Shown here piece after piece: positions 43,228 to 51,439 of a stretch of DNA of 64,000 nucleotides. The stretch lies in contig NZ_VLKU01000016.1 in assembly GCF_007830335.1 (NCBI RefSeq), positions 1-64,000 on the forward strand, written 5' to 3'. A program made the translations under genes and the position numbers. Under the pieces are notes generated by a model. That model was not told where the DNA came from, made no database searches, and worked only from the letters and a program-made list of their open reading frames with translations. Source of the stretch: Paracoccus sulfuroxidans (GTDB taxonomy: Bacteria > Pseudomonadota > Alphaproteobacteria > Rhodobacterales > Rhodobacteraceae). How positions within the stretch are numbered: position 1 is the stretch's first letter; each line of letters begins with the position of its first letter.

Positions 43228-44360
43228 TCCTCCAAAGAGATCCGCAGGAATTTGTCGTCTCTCGCATAGGCTTCCAGCAGCAGCGCATAGCGTGCGGCGT
43301 CGATCTTCTGCCGCACGGCCTTGAGACGGCTTTGAATGATCGCCATGCGCGTCACTTCCGCTCGCGCATAGCTGTTGAGATCCATCGCCTGCTTGACCGA
43401 TCCCGTGCCCTCGATCTGCGTCACGATGGCGCGAAGCCGCGTGGCCGCTGCCTGCATCGTGTCCATCGAATGACCGGCGTAATGGGAGCCCGCGTCGGCG
43501 ATGTTTGAGGCTTCTGCAATGGCCATGTCCTTGGGATCGAGCGTGCCGAGATCATCGGCCCCGCTCACCCGCGCGGCATAGGTCTGGTAGAACCCCCGAA
43601 TGCGCACGACATAGCCCTGCGTTTCCTTGTAGGGCGGGATGCCATTGTACTTCTGCACCGCACCGGGACCGGCGTTATAGGCGGCCAGCGCCAGCTCCAT
43701 CCGGCCAAACTTGTTGAGCTGCTGAAGCAGGTAACGCGCGCCGCCATCCAGTTGGAGACGCGGATTGTCATAATAGCCGGGAAAGACGCCCAGCTCTTTG
43801 GCGGTCCCCGGCATGATCTGGGTCAGGCCAAAGGCCGCAACCGGGCTTTTGGCCCCGATCGAGAAGTTCGACTCTGCCTTGACCAGCCCCTGGAACCAGC
43901 AGCGGAACTCGACCGCATTGATGCCCGCCTTCGCCAGCGCCGGATGGTTGGCATATTTGACCACCGTTTCGGCTATCATCTGCTCGATGGTGGCAGGGGC
44001 ATCCCCGAACAGCCGCTCGGCATAGGGATTGTCGTCGTCAATCGCATAGACCGCCGCGCTGGCATAGGCGTCCCCGCCCGCGCCTCCGGCTTCAAGGTCG
44101 GGCACAAACGCGCTGGCGCCGGTCAAAAGCCGCAGCGTTTCGTCCAGTGCTGCGATCTGTTCGTCCTGAATGCGGGCCAGTTCCGCACGTTTGTCGTTCT
44201 CTGCGATCTCCGCCGCAGTCTTGGCCCGTTCGGTGTCGATGGTCAGGACCTCGACCGCGACCTTCTTCAGATCAGCGGTCGGCACGCCCTGCGACCAGAT
44301 TGCAGTCGGGGCGGCTATGAGGGCCAGACTGGTGCCGAGAAGCATGGCTCTGAGACGCAT
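43224..44360 (-). CDS. virB1: Lytic transglycosylase VirB1 with VirB5-like ends
   Basis: A 378-residue exported protein from ATG 44360 (signal ending AIWSQG). The lytic transglycosylase core at about residues 140-270 has the catalytic Glu in GLVKAESNFSIGAKSPVAAFG, LTQIMPGTAKELGV and LALAAYNAGPGAVQKYNGIP. The N-terminal 80 residues (QGVPTADLKKVAVEVL) and C-terminal 100 residues (GSVKQAMDLNSYARAEVTRM, DDKFLRISLED) resemble VirB5 next door. It opens peptidoglycan for the channel. Confidence 0.9.
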   Translation of the reverse strand: MRLRAMLLGTSLALIAAPTAIWSQGVPTADLKKVAVEVLTIDTERAKTAAEIAENDKRAELARIQDEQIAALDETLRLLTGASAFVPDLEAGGAGGDAYASAAVYAIDDDNPYAERLFGDAPATIEQMIAETVVKYANHPALAKAGINAVEFRCWFQGLVKAESNFSIGAKSPVAAFGLTQIMPGTAKELGVFPGYYDNPRLQLDGGARYLLQQLNKFGRMELALAAYNAGPGAVQKYNGIPPYKETQGYVVRIRGFYQTYAARVSGADDLGTLDPKDMAIAEASNIADAGSHYAGHSMDTMQAAATRLRAIVTQIEGTGSVKQAMDLNSYARAEVTRMAIIQSRLKAVRQKIDAARYALLLEAYARDDKFLRISLED

Positions 44361-44368
44361 GGCCGCGC

Positions 44369-44500
44369 TCACCGCAGGGCTGCGCAGTCGCGCGTCTCGA
44401 CAAAACTCATGCTCGACCAGCAATTGGCCTTCTTGATCGGGGTCTCGCCGCAGGCGGAGAGAAGCGGCAAAAGGGCGAGCAGCAAAATCAACTTACGCAT
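44369..44500 (-). CDS. Small lipoprotein, VirB7 candidate
   Basis: A 43-residue precursor, MRKLILLLALLPLLSACGET, with lipobox LSAC, giving a mature part of 27 residues with two more Cys. It overlaps the end of virB4 by 8 bases and precedes virB1. VirB7 is a small lipoprotein that anchors VirB9; the usual place between virB6 and virB8 is empty here (41 bp), so this gene or that at 41893 could serve instead. Confidence 0.65.
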   Translation of the reverse strand: MRKLILLLALLPLLSACGETPIKKANCWSSMSFVETRDCAALR

Positions 44501-46790
44501 CGTCTTTCCTCCAGAAGAATGGGGTGGTTTCAAAATCAGCACCGAAGGCCATCCGGCCTGCCTCGCCACCGCCAAGCGCGGTCAGCAGCGGACCCAGGGC
44601 CGAGAGATCGACGTCAAGGATGGTCTGGCCGTGATGGCTGCGCAAAAGCGCCTGACGCGGGCCGCTGCGACCGGCCATCAGGAAGTCGATCTCGTTTTCC
44701 GTCAGCGCAAAGCCCTCGTAATCATTCGGCTGGGCGCGGCGGTTCGGGAACAGGATCTGGGTCGGCAGGCCCTCAAGGATCGTGCGCGACTTGCTGTTGC
44801 GGATCTGCGAGGGAAACTGCGTCAACAGGACCACGACCACGTTCATCTTGCGCACCGTGACCAGCCATTTGGGCAGCCAGCGCGCAAAGAACTCATCATC
44901 GAAGACCGTAGACGCCTCGTCGATCACCAGAAGCATCGGCTGGCGGGCCTCGAACATCAGCTCCAGACGGCGGAAGATATAGGAGAGCAGCGCCGAGCGT
45001 TCGGTTGGCAGGCTCAGGATCTCGGTCAGGTCAATGCCAAGCACATCCAGCCCGTCAAAATCCACGACCGGCCGATCCGCCTGACCGAAGACCCAGTTGT
45101 ACCGGCCCTCTGGTCCCCATTCCGCAATCCGCGTGCTCAGCGCCCGGTCATCGCGGGCATCGCCGATCAGCGTGGCAAAATGCTCGAAGCTGCGCAGATC
45201 GGGAGCCGCCTGGCCATTCTGCCGCACCGCATTCTTCAGGGCATCGGCCTGTTGCGGGCTCAGAACACCATGGTTGCGCTCGACCAGTGAGGCCAGCCAG
45301 TCCATCAGCCAGGCTTCCCCGCGCGGGCCGTTCTCGGTGGCCAGCGGATTGAGCCCGGTCGGCTGTCCCGCCTTGATCTCGGCATAGCGCCCGCCAAGGG
45401 CCGCGACGGCCATGCACAGGCCCTGATCCTTGTCAAAAAGCACCATGCGCGCGCCGGTGCGCCGCGCCTGTGCGGCCAGAAAGGCCATGGTCGCGGTTTT
45501 ACCGCTGTTTGACGGGCCAAGAATGAGCGTGTGACCGATGGTCGGTTCCGCCTTCGGATCACCTGCATCATGGAAGGAGAATCGATGCGCCGCACCGGTC
45601 ACGCTCTGGAACACCGTGATCGGGGTCTTCCACGGCAGGCGCTCGGCAGGCGTGCCGCTGTCGGTCATATGCAGGCTGCAGAGATCGGCAAAGGTGATCG
45701 AGCTGACAATCGTCTCCCAGGCCTGATAATCGCGATTGCCGGGATGATTGGCAAAGAAGGTGGCTTCCATCGTGGACGCCAGCCGGGTCAGCCGGATCTT
45801 GGCCTGCTCGGCCACACCGCGCACCTGCGAGACCCGCGCTTCCAGCGCCTCCGGGCAGCCCGCAAAGACGGTAATGGTGAACTGATGCTCGCCAAAGCCG
45901 AGGCGTCCGCTTTCCACCGCGTCATATGTGGCGCCAAGCTGATCCTCGATCGAGCCTGCAGCATCATCTGCCGCCCGCATCTGCTGAATGCGGCGCTTGG
46001 CCAGATCGGCAATCTTCTGGCGCGCAATCGGCGTGTAGGAATGAGTGAGAAGGGTATCCATGCCGGTGTCGAGCGCATCGAGCATCCCAGGTTCGGACAT
46101 GGTAGGATAGGCCTTGACCGCCAGCACCGCCGCATAACGCGGTGCGTCCAGCCCTTCATCGAAGCGGATGACATTGCCCTTGAAGCGCAGACCGACATTG
46201 CTGACGTCTTCGGCGATCAAGGTCATGTCACCGCGATATTCCGGGCGCAGAACGCCGGAATTGAGCGCGCTGTAGAAGCCCAGAAGCGAGCCATCGCTGA
46301 TCTTCAGCCGCTGCGTGCCGACCGGTAGGCCGGTTTCCAGAATGGCGACCAGTTCGCGCAGCTCACCATGCCGCTCGGCCGTATCGCCGTCAAAGATCTG
46401 CCGGGCCTTGCGCATGAAGAACGGCACCTTCAGCGGCGCTTGCAGATTGCGCACCACTGTCAACACGACCATGAAGTCCCGCAGCTTCTGGCCTGCCAGA
46501 TGCGCCGTCCAGCGCTGGTCCAGATCCGCCTCGAAGCTGTCGCCATAGATCGGTGTCAGGCCAAGGCGCGCGGGCCGCATCATGCGGTGCACATAGAAGC
46601 TGAAGCGCTCATCCAGCCCGTCGAGGATCGCAGCAAAGTCGCGGCGCAGATCCTCAAGGTCGCGGTCAGAGGACGTGAAGCCGTCCTTGCCCTTGATCTC
46701 CAGCGACATCATCAGCGCATTGTCGCGGGTGTCCTGCTGCAGCGTTCCGGCAGAGGCGTCGGCAAACGTCACCGGCCGAGCCTCGATCAT
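44493..46790 (-). CDS. virB4: Type IV secretion ATPase VirB4, N-terminus altered
   Basis: A protein of about 765 residues that powers pilus assembly and transfer. The C-terminal ATPase has Walker A LILGPSNSGKTATMAFLAAQ, GARMVLFDKDQG, and Walker B MLLVIDEASTVFDDEFFARW with the downstream RKMNVVVVLLTQFPSQI. The N-terminal CagE/TrbE/VirB domain starts abruptly at about VTFADASAG (46768), where the plus strand becomes a nuclease gene fragment, so the first 10-15 native residues seem lost. ATG 46790 and 46841 both lie in foreign DNA. No virB2 or virB3 precedes it. Confidence 0.9.
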   Translation of the reverse strand: MIEARPVTFADASAGTLQQDTRDNALMMSLEIKGKDGFTSSDRDLEDLRRDFAAILDGLDERFSFYVHRMMRPARLGLTPIYGDSFEADLDQRWTAHLAGQKLRDFMVVLTVVRNLQAPLKVPFFMRKARQIFDGDTAERHGELRELVAILETGLPVGTQRLKISDGSLLGFYSALNSGVLRPEYRGDMTLIAEDVSNVGLRFKGNVIRFDEGLDAPRYAAVLAVKAYPTMSEPGMLDALDTGMDTLLTHSYTPIARQKIADLAKRRIQQMRAADDAAGSIEDQLGATYDAVESGRLGFGEHQFTITVFAGCPEALEARVSQVRGVAEQAKIRLTRLASTMEATFFANHPGNRDYQAWETIVSSITFADLCSLHMTDSGTPAERLPWKTPITVFQSVTGAAHRFSFHDAGDPKAEPTIGHTLILGPSNSGKTATMAFLAAQARRTGARMVLFDKDQGLCMAVAALGGRYAEIKAGQPTGLNPLATENGPRGEAWLMDWLASLVERNHGVLSPQQADALKNAVRQNGQAAPDLRSFEHFATLIGDARDDRALSTRIAEWGPEGRYNWVFGQADRPVVDFDGLDVLGIDLTEILSLPTERSALLSYIFRRLELMFEARQPMLLVIDEASTVFDDEFFARWLPKWLVTVRKMNVVVVLLTQFPSQIRNSKSRTILEGLPTQILFPNRRAQPNDYEGFALTENEIDFLMAGRSGPRQALLRSHHGQTILDVDLSALGPLLTALGGGEAGRMAFGADFETTPFFWRKDDA

Positions 46791-47178
46791 TGATGGAGAC
46801 ACCCTGGAAATCCGCGGTGCCCGCATCCGCCTTGAGTCCATCGACGCGCCGGAATCCGGCCAGCTCTGCCGGGATCACAGTGACCGCCTCTGGCGCTGTG
46901 GCCAAGCCGCCGCACTGGCCCTGTCAGATATGATCGGCCGCAGGTCCGTCTTCTGCTCAGTCACAGGTCAGGACAGATAAGGGAGAGCTCTTGCCCATTG
47001 CTTTGTCGATGGACAGGATCTCGCGGAATGGATGGTCCGGCAAGGCTGGGCGATCCGCAATTACGATCGGGCAGGGCGGCTTCGACTGGCCGAGATCGAG
47101 GCTCAACGGATGAGGCGCGGGATCTGGTCGGGCACATTCGACACACTCTCGAACTGCCGCAAAAGACGTGTTCGATAA
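46768..47178 (+). pseudogene. Staphylococcal-nuclease-like (SNase) gene fragment with premature stop
   Basis: The frame encodes TGRASIIDGDTLEIRGARIR, ESIDAPESGQLCRD and WRCGQAAALALSDMIG, all typical of plasmid thermonuclease-like proteins. At 46978-46980 a TAA replaces the expected Tyr codon of DRYGRAL, and the same frame then continues with GRALAHCFVDGQDLAEWMVR and RRGIWSGTF to TAA 47176-47178. The signal peptide is missing, since the 5' end is fused to virB4 DNA on the other strand. So it has lost its start and has one nonsense codon. Confidence 0.8.
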
Positions 47179-47234
47179 ATGTTCTTGCTTAACGGCAAAT
47201 ATGCTAGGTACAGCCTACGAAAGGAGGAAGTCTT

Positions 47235-47768
47235 ATGCGTACGTTGAACTCTAAGCAACGCCAGGAACTGGACCTCTATTGCCTGGGGCGAGAAGAGAGC
47301 GAACGGCTGGCAATGGAAAAGGCCAAAGCAGCTGCCGATGAAGCAGCTCAACAGGAAGCCGCCGAACGGGCTGAAGAAGTTCGAGCATGGGAGGAAACTG
47401 GCCTCTCCTGGCTTAAGGACGGCGAAGCGTTATTTGGGCCCAACTATGATTTTCAGGATGAGTTGAGGCGACTTGGCATGCGCTATGCTGTGGATCGCAT
47501 CCTACCCTATGAAGATCTGAATGATTTGGGTGTGAACGTCTACGCAGGCGCTAGTGCAATCTTCATTCATGGGGCAGTTGCGCTTTTCCTTTCGTGGATT
47601 GCGATCGTTTTTGGGGTTCCTAACTGGATCGGCCTGCTTGTTGGTAGTGCGTATGTCTTCTGGCGTTTCAGAATTCGGAAGGTTTGGCTGCTGAAACAAA
47701 GAGCTGAAGCTCGGGCCTTTCGCAAGGAGGTCGTCGAGGCGCAAGTTCTACGTGAGGGTATGTTATAA
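47235..47768 (+). CDS. Hypothetical coiled-coil membrane protein
   Basis: A 177-residue protein with an excellent ribosome site (AAGGAGG, 7 bases before ATG). Residues 15-55 are a charged helix (ERLAMEKAKAAADEAAQQEA); residues 85-105 resemble a soluble amphipathic part; two membrane helices follow at about 105-128 and 130-148 (IHGAVALFLSWIAIVFG, WIGLLVGSAYVFW), then a basic tail. The gene is less GC-rich than the transfer operon. No family recognised. Confidence 0.6.
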   Translation: MRTLNSKQRQELDLYCLGREESERLAMEKAKAAADEAAQQEAAERAEEVRAWEETGLSWLKDGEALFGPNYDFQDELRRLGMRYAVDRILPYEDLNDLGVNVYAGASAIFIHGAVALFLSWIAIVFGVPNWIGLLVGSAYVFWRFRIRKVWLLKQRAEARAFRKEVVEAQVLREGML

Positions 47769-47853
47769 TATTACATAATCTCTATTATCACCACTTTAAG
47801 AACCTGCTATAGTGTTCTGTAAATGTGCAATATTTTTTTGATGATGCCTTGTC

Positions 47854-48042
47854 GTGCTCCTGAGGGAACCACCCCAACTGGCGATCATATATCAGAGCGG
47901 GTCAATGCGCATACCCGATGGAACGATGGTGATCTCTAAAGCGATTCCGGTCGTCATTGTTGCGAACTACCTCAGTTATCCAGCTACCGTATTGGGAGCC
48001 ATGGCTGATGTCCTAAACGGGAGGCAAGCTGCGCCGAGATAG
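47854..48042 (+). pseudogene. Decayed paralogue of the small protein at 55238
   Basis: From PPQLAIIYQSGSMRIPDG onward the frame matches the protein at 55238-55462 (PKLAIYYQSEPMRMPDG), through IPVVIVANYLSYPATVLGAM to the end. The N-terminal part that should read like YFVKPAYYTKKG is disrupted: an adjacent frame reads YFFDDA and then stops. A GTG start at 47854 could give a 62-residue short form, but there is no good ribosome site. Confidence 0.55.
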
Positions 48043-48065
48043 GGCCTTTGACGTCAGTTTGAGCC

Positions 48066-48090
48066 CATTGTGGACGATCATTCCACAATG
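48066..48090. repeat. Perfect 9-bp inverted repeat
   Basis: CATTGTGGA, 7-base spacer, TCCACAATG. No T run follows, so it is not a classic terminator. It lies between the decayed small gene and the hypothetical gene at 48158 and may be an operator or recombination site. Confidence 0.5.
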
Positions 48091-48157
48091 AGGCAGCGGA
48101 CCGTTGCGGCGTGAGGAACCTCACTGATAGGGAGAACTGTCTTACCCAGAGAACGCG

Positions 48158-48655
48158 ATGACCTTCACCTTGCCGCCACAGCCTTCCGGAAAATCCATAC
48201 TTGTAGTGTTTTTGCTCGTCTTGTGCGTTTGGTTACCGTTCATGGCCGCCAGCCTTACGGCCAAGGTCTGCATGAATCCGAAATATGATGATGAAAAACG
48301 ACTGCGATACTGCAACTTTTCCCTTCGAGTGGCCGGGTACTCCGTTGGTAGCCTGGAGGGGCACAAGATGTCAGGGCTCTACATGGAGCGGGGAATCCTC
48401 CATGCAAATATCGGCGAAACCGAGCTCGCGCGAGAGGATATGCAGAAGGCGCTCGAGCTAGCGTCTTTCGGAAAACCTCATGAGAGGTTGATGGAGTTGG
48501 CAAACCCGCCGCGACCTAATCCGATCATCTTGAACCCGCCGAAGTCTGAGCCTTGGGTTCCGGAACTGCTAGTGCGTGCCGAGCAGAAACATGTGTCCGT
48601 ACATGCCAAGCAGATCTGGTTTCAGATTGTCTCCGAAACGATGGAAAAGCACTGA
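48158..48655 (+). CDS. Hypothetical membrane-anchored protein with TPR-like helix pair
   Basis: A 165-residue protein with one N-terminal helix at about residues 13-33 (ILVVFLLVLCVWLPFMAAS) and two Cys after it. YMERGILHANIGETELAREDMQKALELA at about 75-102 looks like a single tetratricopeptide repeat. The C-terminal part is Pro-rich (RPNPIILNPPKSEPW). No family recognised. No strong ribosome site. Confidence 0.5.
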   Translation: MTFTLPPQPSGKSILVVFLLVLCVWLPFMAASLTAKVCMNPKYDDEKRLRYCNFSLRVAGYSVGSLEGHKMSGLYMERGILHANIGETELAREDMQKALELASFGKPHERLMELANPPRPNPIILNPPKSEPWVPELLVRAEQKHVSVHAKQIWFQIVSETMEKH

Positions 48656-48999
48656 AAGCGAGCGTCCGCTCCGTCCCACATCGCTGCCGTCGCTGATCCC
48701 ACCTGGCACGAGCTCGGGGCGGCAAAGGAAATATCGACGTTCAGAGCCCATCTGCGACACTCAGGTAAACTGCGGCATGGCGCAGCCATTTGCGGTTGCC
48801 GTAGAAGACAACGCCCGAAGCGGTCACTTGCTTTGCAAGATTGTTGCAGAGCGATGTTCCCGAAAGCGGTCGTTCGTCGGAGGCCGCAGCATTTGGGGCC
48901 GGAGGAAGGACTATCTGTCAAAGTGCCGCTCTGATGCATCGCCTTGACTGGATCTCATTTGAGATACATACTGCCGGTTCAGATCCGCAGGAGCAGAGC
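48656..48999. promoter_or_regulatory. Intergenic region with toxin-antitoxin promoter
   Basis: No gene is supported in this 344-bp stretch. At its end TTGACT (48944-48949), 17 bases, CATACT (48967-48972) makes a good sigma-70 promoter, 27 bases before the antitoxin start. Confidence 0.55.
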
Positions 49000-49293
49000 A
49001 TGCCCAAACAATCATCTATGATCCACATTCGGGTCGATGATCAGCTCAAGGCGAAAGCCACTGACGCCCTTGCAGGGGTGGGACTTACCCTTTCGGACGC
49101 CGTCCGAATACTTCTCACGCGTGTAGCGTCGGAAGGTGGAATGCCGGCCGGATTAACGGCAAATCCGGAGGCCTACGACTCCTGGTTCCGGGCCAAAGTG
49201 CAGCAAGCGCTGGCTGACCCAACGCCTGCGACACCGCACAACCAAATTATGAGCGAAGCACGGTCCATCATTGCCGGAAAGTGGCGTGCCTGA
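49000..49293 (+). CDS. RelB/DinJ-type antitoxin
   Basis: A 97-residue protein with a ribbon-helix-helix N-terminus (MIHIRVDDQLKAKATDAL, GLTLSDAVRILLTRVA), characteristic of RelB/DinJ. The tail after residue 60 should bind the toxin. ATG 49000 follows CAGGAGCAGAGC. The toxin gene overlaps its end. Confidence 0.88.
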   Translation: MPKQSSMIHIRVDDQLKAKATDALAGVGLTLSDAVRILLTRVASEGGMPAGLTANPEAYDSWFRAKVQQALADPTPATPHNQIMSEARSIIAGKWRA

Positions 49294-49561
49294 ACTCGAA
49301 TGGAAGGCCTCCGCAGCTTCTGACCTGATGGCGATCGTCGATTATATCTCCGATGACAACCCGGTAGCCGCGCGCGCTTTGATGGACGAGATCGAAAGCA
49401 AGGTCGCCCTGCTTCTGGTCCACCCGAAGCGGTGCCGCGTTGGTCGTGTGCAGGGGACTCGAGAGCTTGTCATTCGGCCGAACTACATCGTGGTCTACCG
49501 TGAAGACTCTGAGGCAGTGACAATTCTCCGCGTTTTACACGCGGCGCAGATGTGGCCTTGA
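49286..49561 (+). CDS. RelE/ParE-family toxin
   Basis: A 91-residue toxin from GTG 49286, which overlaps the antitoxin stop; TTG 49271 would add 5 residues. Features are LEWKASAASDLMAIVDYISDD, AARALMDEIESKVALLLVHP and RELVIRPNYIVVYRE, and it ends VLHAAQMWP, all as in ParE/RelE. The set resembles ParE (gyrase poison) more than RelE, but the target cannot be told from sequence. It forms a stability or defence unit with the antitoxin. Confidence 0.88.
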   Translation: MPELEWKASAASDLMAIVDYISDDNPVAARALMDEIESKVALLLVHPKRCRVGRVQGTRELVIRPNYIVVYREDSEAVTILRVLHAAQMWP

Positions 49562-49863
49562 ACAAGGTCGGCCCTTGGCGGACGTTCGTCGAGGCGCCTC
49601 GCGCCGCAGCGCAACCTCCCAATCCGGCCGCAATGCTAGATATCCGGGGCCAAGTAGACGGTTGTTCATACTGAAGGGAAAAAACTGACATCATGGCTCA
49701 GCAGAATGAGGCTTATCGTCGCCGCAAAATTGATCCGTAGGGCGGAAAGCGGTCGTTTACTGCGCATGGAGATTGCGCAGAAATGGACGGGGCGCTGTAA
49801 ACTAACATTTCACTTTGATCGCACTGAACACTTTTGCCAACCGAGGAATATGCAGAGCATCGA
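49562..49863. other. Intergenic region without a supported gene
   Basis: About 300 bp. A short frame (MAQQNEAYRRRKIDP) near 49693 is too brief to call. The strands converge here, but no clear hairpin with T run was seen. Confidence 0.35.
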
Positions 49864-50379
49864 TTACGTGCTGATCACCCGACCAAGTGACGCCGGAAAC
49901 GTCAACCTATCTACGACAATCGGGTGACAGTCAGCGAACCGAAGCCTTTGCTTAAGTTGCATCAAAATATCAGCTGGATCCACTGACTTGGGAAATAGTC
50001 GCGATGGTTTAGACGGCTGCTCAAGATGTAAAACAATTTTGAGCTTACGACTTGAAAGCGCGCTCCGAGATCTATCAGCCTCTTGGGCATCCACTCCAAC
50101 GAACGCAGTGCTCACAAGGCCAGCCATAGTGTCGCGGACTTTTAACATGACCTCGTCTGCTAGGCTGGACGGCTTCGTTCTTTTATTTCTCCTGTAGTCC
50201 TTGACTTCGATAAGCCAAAGTGTGCCTGCCTTTGATACCGCAAAGTCAACTGCTTTTGATGCTCCGCAAGCTGAATTGAAAACGTTCCTGTAGTGGCGCC
50301 AATCGTCGTATTTTTCTGCAAAACTAACCTGCTCCAATTCAAATGACAAATCGCCTTCACTCAACGTAATATCAAGCAT
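49864..50379 (-). CDS. Putative PD-(D/E)XK-like nuclease, partner of the ATPase
   Basis: A 171-residue protein. The strand-turn-strand AVDFAVSKAGTLWLIEVKDYR contains Asp45, then Glu58-Val-Lys60, the D-x12-ExK pattern of the PD-(D/E)XK nuclease fold. A helix with EVMLKVRDTMAGLVSTAFVG follows, as in many such folds. The start overlaps the ATPase stop by 8 bases, so the two are coupled and probably act as one complex. It is more AT-rich than the backbone. No exact family recognised; the fold call is inference from the motif. Confidence 0.6.
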   Translation of the reverse strand: MLDITLSEGDLSFELEQVSFAEKYDDWRHYRNVFNSACGASKAVDFAVSKAGTLWLIEVKDYRRNKRTKPSSLADEVMLKVRDTMAGLVSTAFVGVDAQEADRSRSALSSRKLKIVLHLEQPSKPSRLFPKSVDPADILMQLKQRLRFADCHPIVVDRLTFPASLGRVIST

Positions 50380-51439
50380 GGAGAGAGGACTCCATATAAC
50401 GATCTGACTGAAGAAGTTCTTCGTCGAGCAGAACCAAAGTGCTCAGTTCGTCAATTTCGCTGCCCTGCTCGAGACGAGAAACCTCGTCATCCCCTGATGC
50501 AGCCAGTGAGAAATATCTAGACTGTGCCTTCCTCTTGCGGCCGGCTGTTAAGATAGCGATCTCTCTGACAAGAAAAACTGAGTGTGTAGCGATGAAAACT
50601 TGAATACCCTGATCGGCCAGGCTGACAATTACTTGTGCCAGAACCCTTATGAGCTTTGGGTTTAGGTTGGTTTCCGGCTCATCCCAGAAAAGATAACCTT
50701 GTTCCAACAAGACACCAGTGCTGATCAAACGTGCAAGCATCGCGAATTTTCGGAGGCCCTCAGCAACCAAGGCAGACTCCATGCGGCCGCCATTGACCCT
50801 AAGAAAAAATCGCCCATTTGCATCTACTTCGACCTTGCCCCCCATAGCAGTTTCGATCGGGGACAAGAGTTCACTAACCTTCTTCTCGCGCGGCCCCCTC
50901 AAACTTGGCGCTCCCAAAAGAAGAACTGTGTCACGCCAAGTTTTTTCAAAAGGCACACTGTAAGAGTCAAATAGAGAAACAAACCATGGGCATAGAGTGA
51001 TCAGCTCTCTGGTAGGAATAAATACTGGAGGCTTGGCCAATACTGCAGAAGGCATATCGTCGATCTCAACCTGAGTCTTCGAATTAGTCGCAAAGCTAAA
51101 GCTTGTATCGAGCTCTTTGTTTTTGAAACTAACTGAGACTTCAGCCCTATTCCTGCCCTGCTTGCGCTTCACCAATCGCCCTAAGCTATCTGGGCGCATA
51201 TTTCCGATCAATTCGTCTGCGATTACTTTCTCAAGTTGAGACTTCCCAAGCCTCTCAAGTTTCGTGCTATTATTTTGCGAGCTATCCGGCTTAAGTGAGC
51301 TTAAAACGGAATAGAGCGCTTTGAGCGCATGAGATTTCCCCAAACCGTTTTCCCCAACAATCACGTTGAGCCCTGGAGAGAATTCCCATTTGGCACTGGG
51401 TATGCTTGTAAAATTGCTTAATTTAGCGCTTTTCAGCAT
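50372..51439 (-). CDS. AAA/ABC-type ATPase (AAA15/OLD-like)
   Basis: A 355-residue ATPase from ATG 51439; an upstream start at 51490 would add 17 residues. The N-terminal strand KLSNFTSIPSAKWEFSPGLN leads into Walker A GENGLGKS (28-35). The signature region is ALVAEGLRKFAMLARL, the Walker B is WDEPETNLNP (252-261) and the H-loop is FIATHSVFLVREI (285-287 THS). This set is that of AAA_21/AAA15 ATPases found in OLD, Septu and similar phage-defence proteins. No nuclease domain is fused; the partner gene supplies one. Confidence 0.8.
   Translation of the reverse strand: MLKSAKLSNFTSIPSAKWEFSPGLNVIVGENGLGKSHALKALYSVLSSLKPDSSQNNSTKLERLGKSQLEKVIADELIGNMRPDSLGRLVKRKQGRNRAEVSVSFKNKELDTSFSFATNSKTQVEIDDMPSAVLAKPPVFIPTRELITLCPWFVSLFDSYSVPFEKTWRDTVLLLGAPSLRGPREKKVSELLSPIETAMGGKVEVDANGRFFLRVNGGRMESALVAEGLRKFAMLARLISTGVLLEQGYLFWDEPETNLNPKLIRVLAQVIVSLADQGIQVFIATHSVFLVREIAILTAGRKRKAQSRYFSLAASGDDEVSRLEQGSEIDELSTLVLLDEELLQSDRYMESSLHA

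Noticed and set aside
48576..48947. Frames between 48.6 and 48.95 kb
   Set aside because: Low-quality compositions on both strands and no recognisable feature; treated as non-coding with a promoter.
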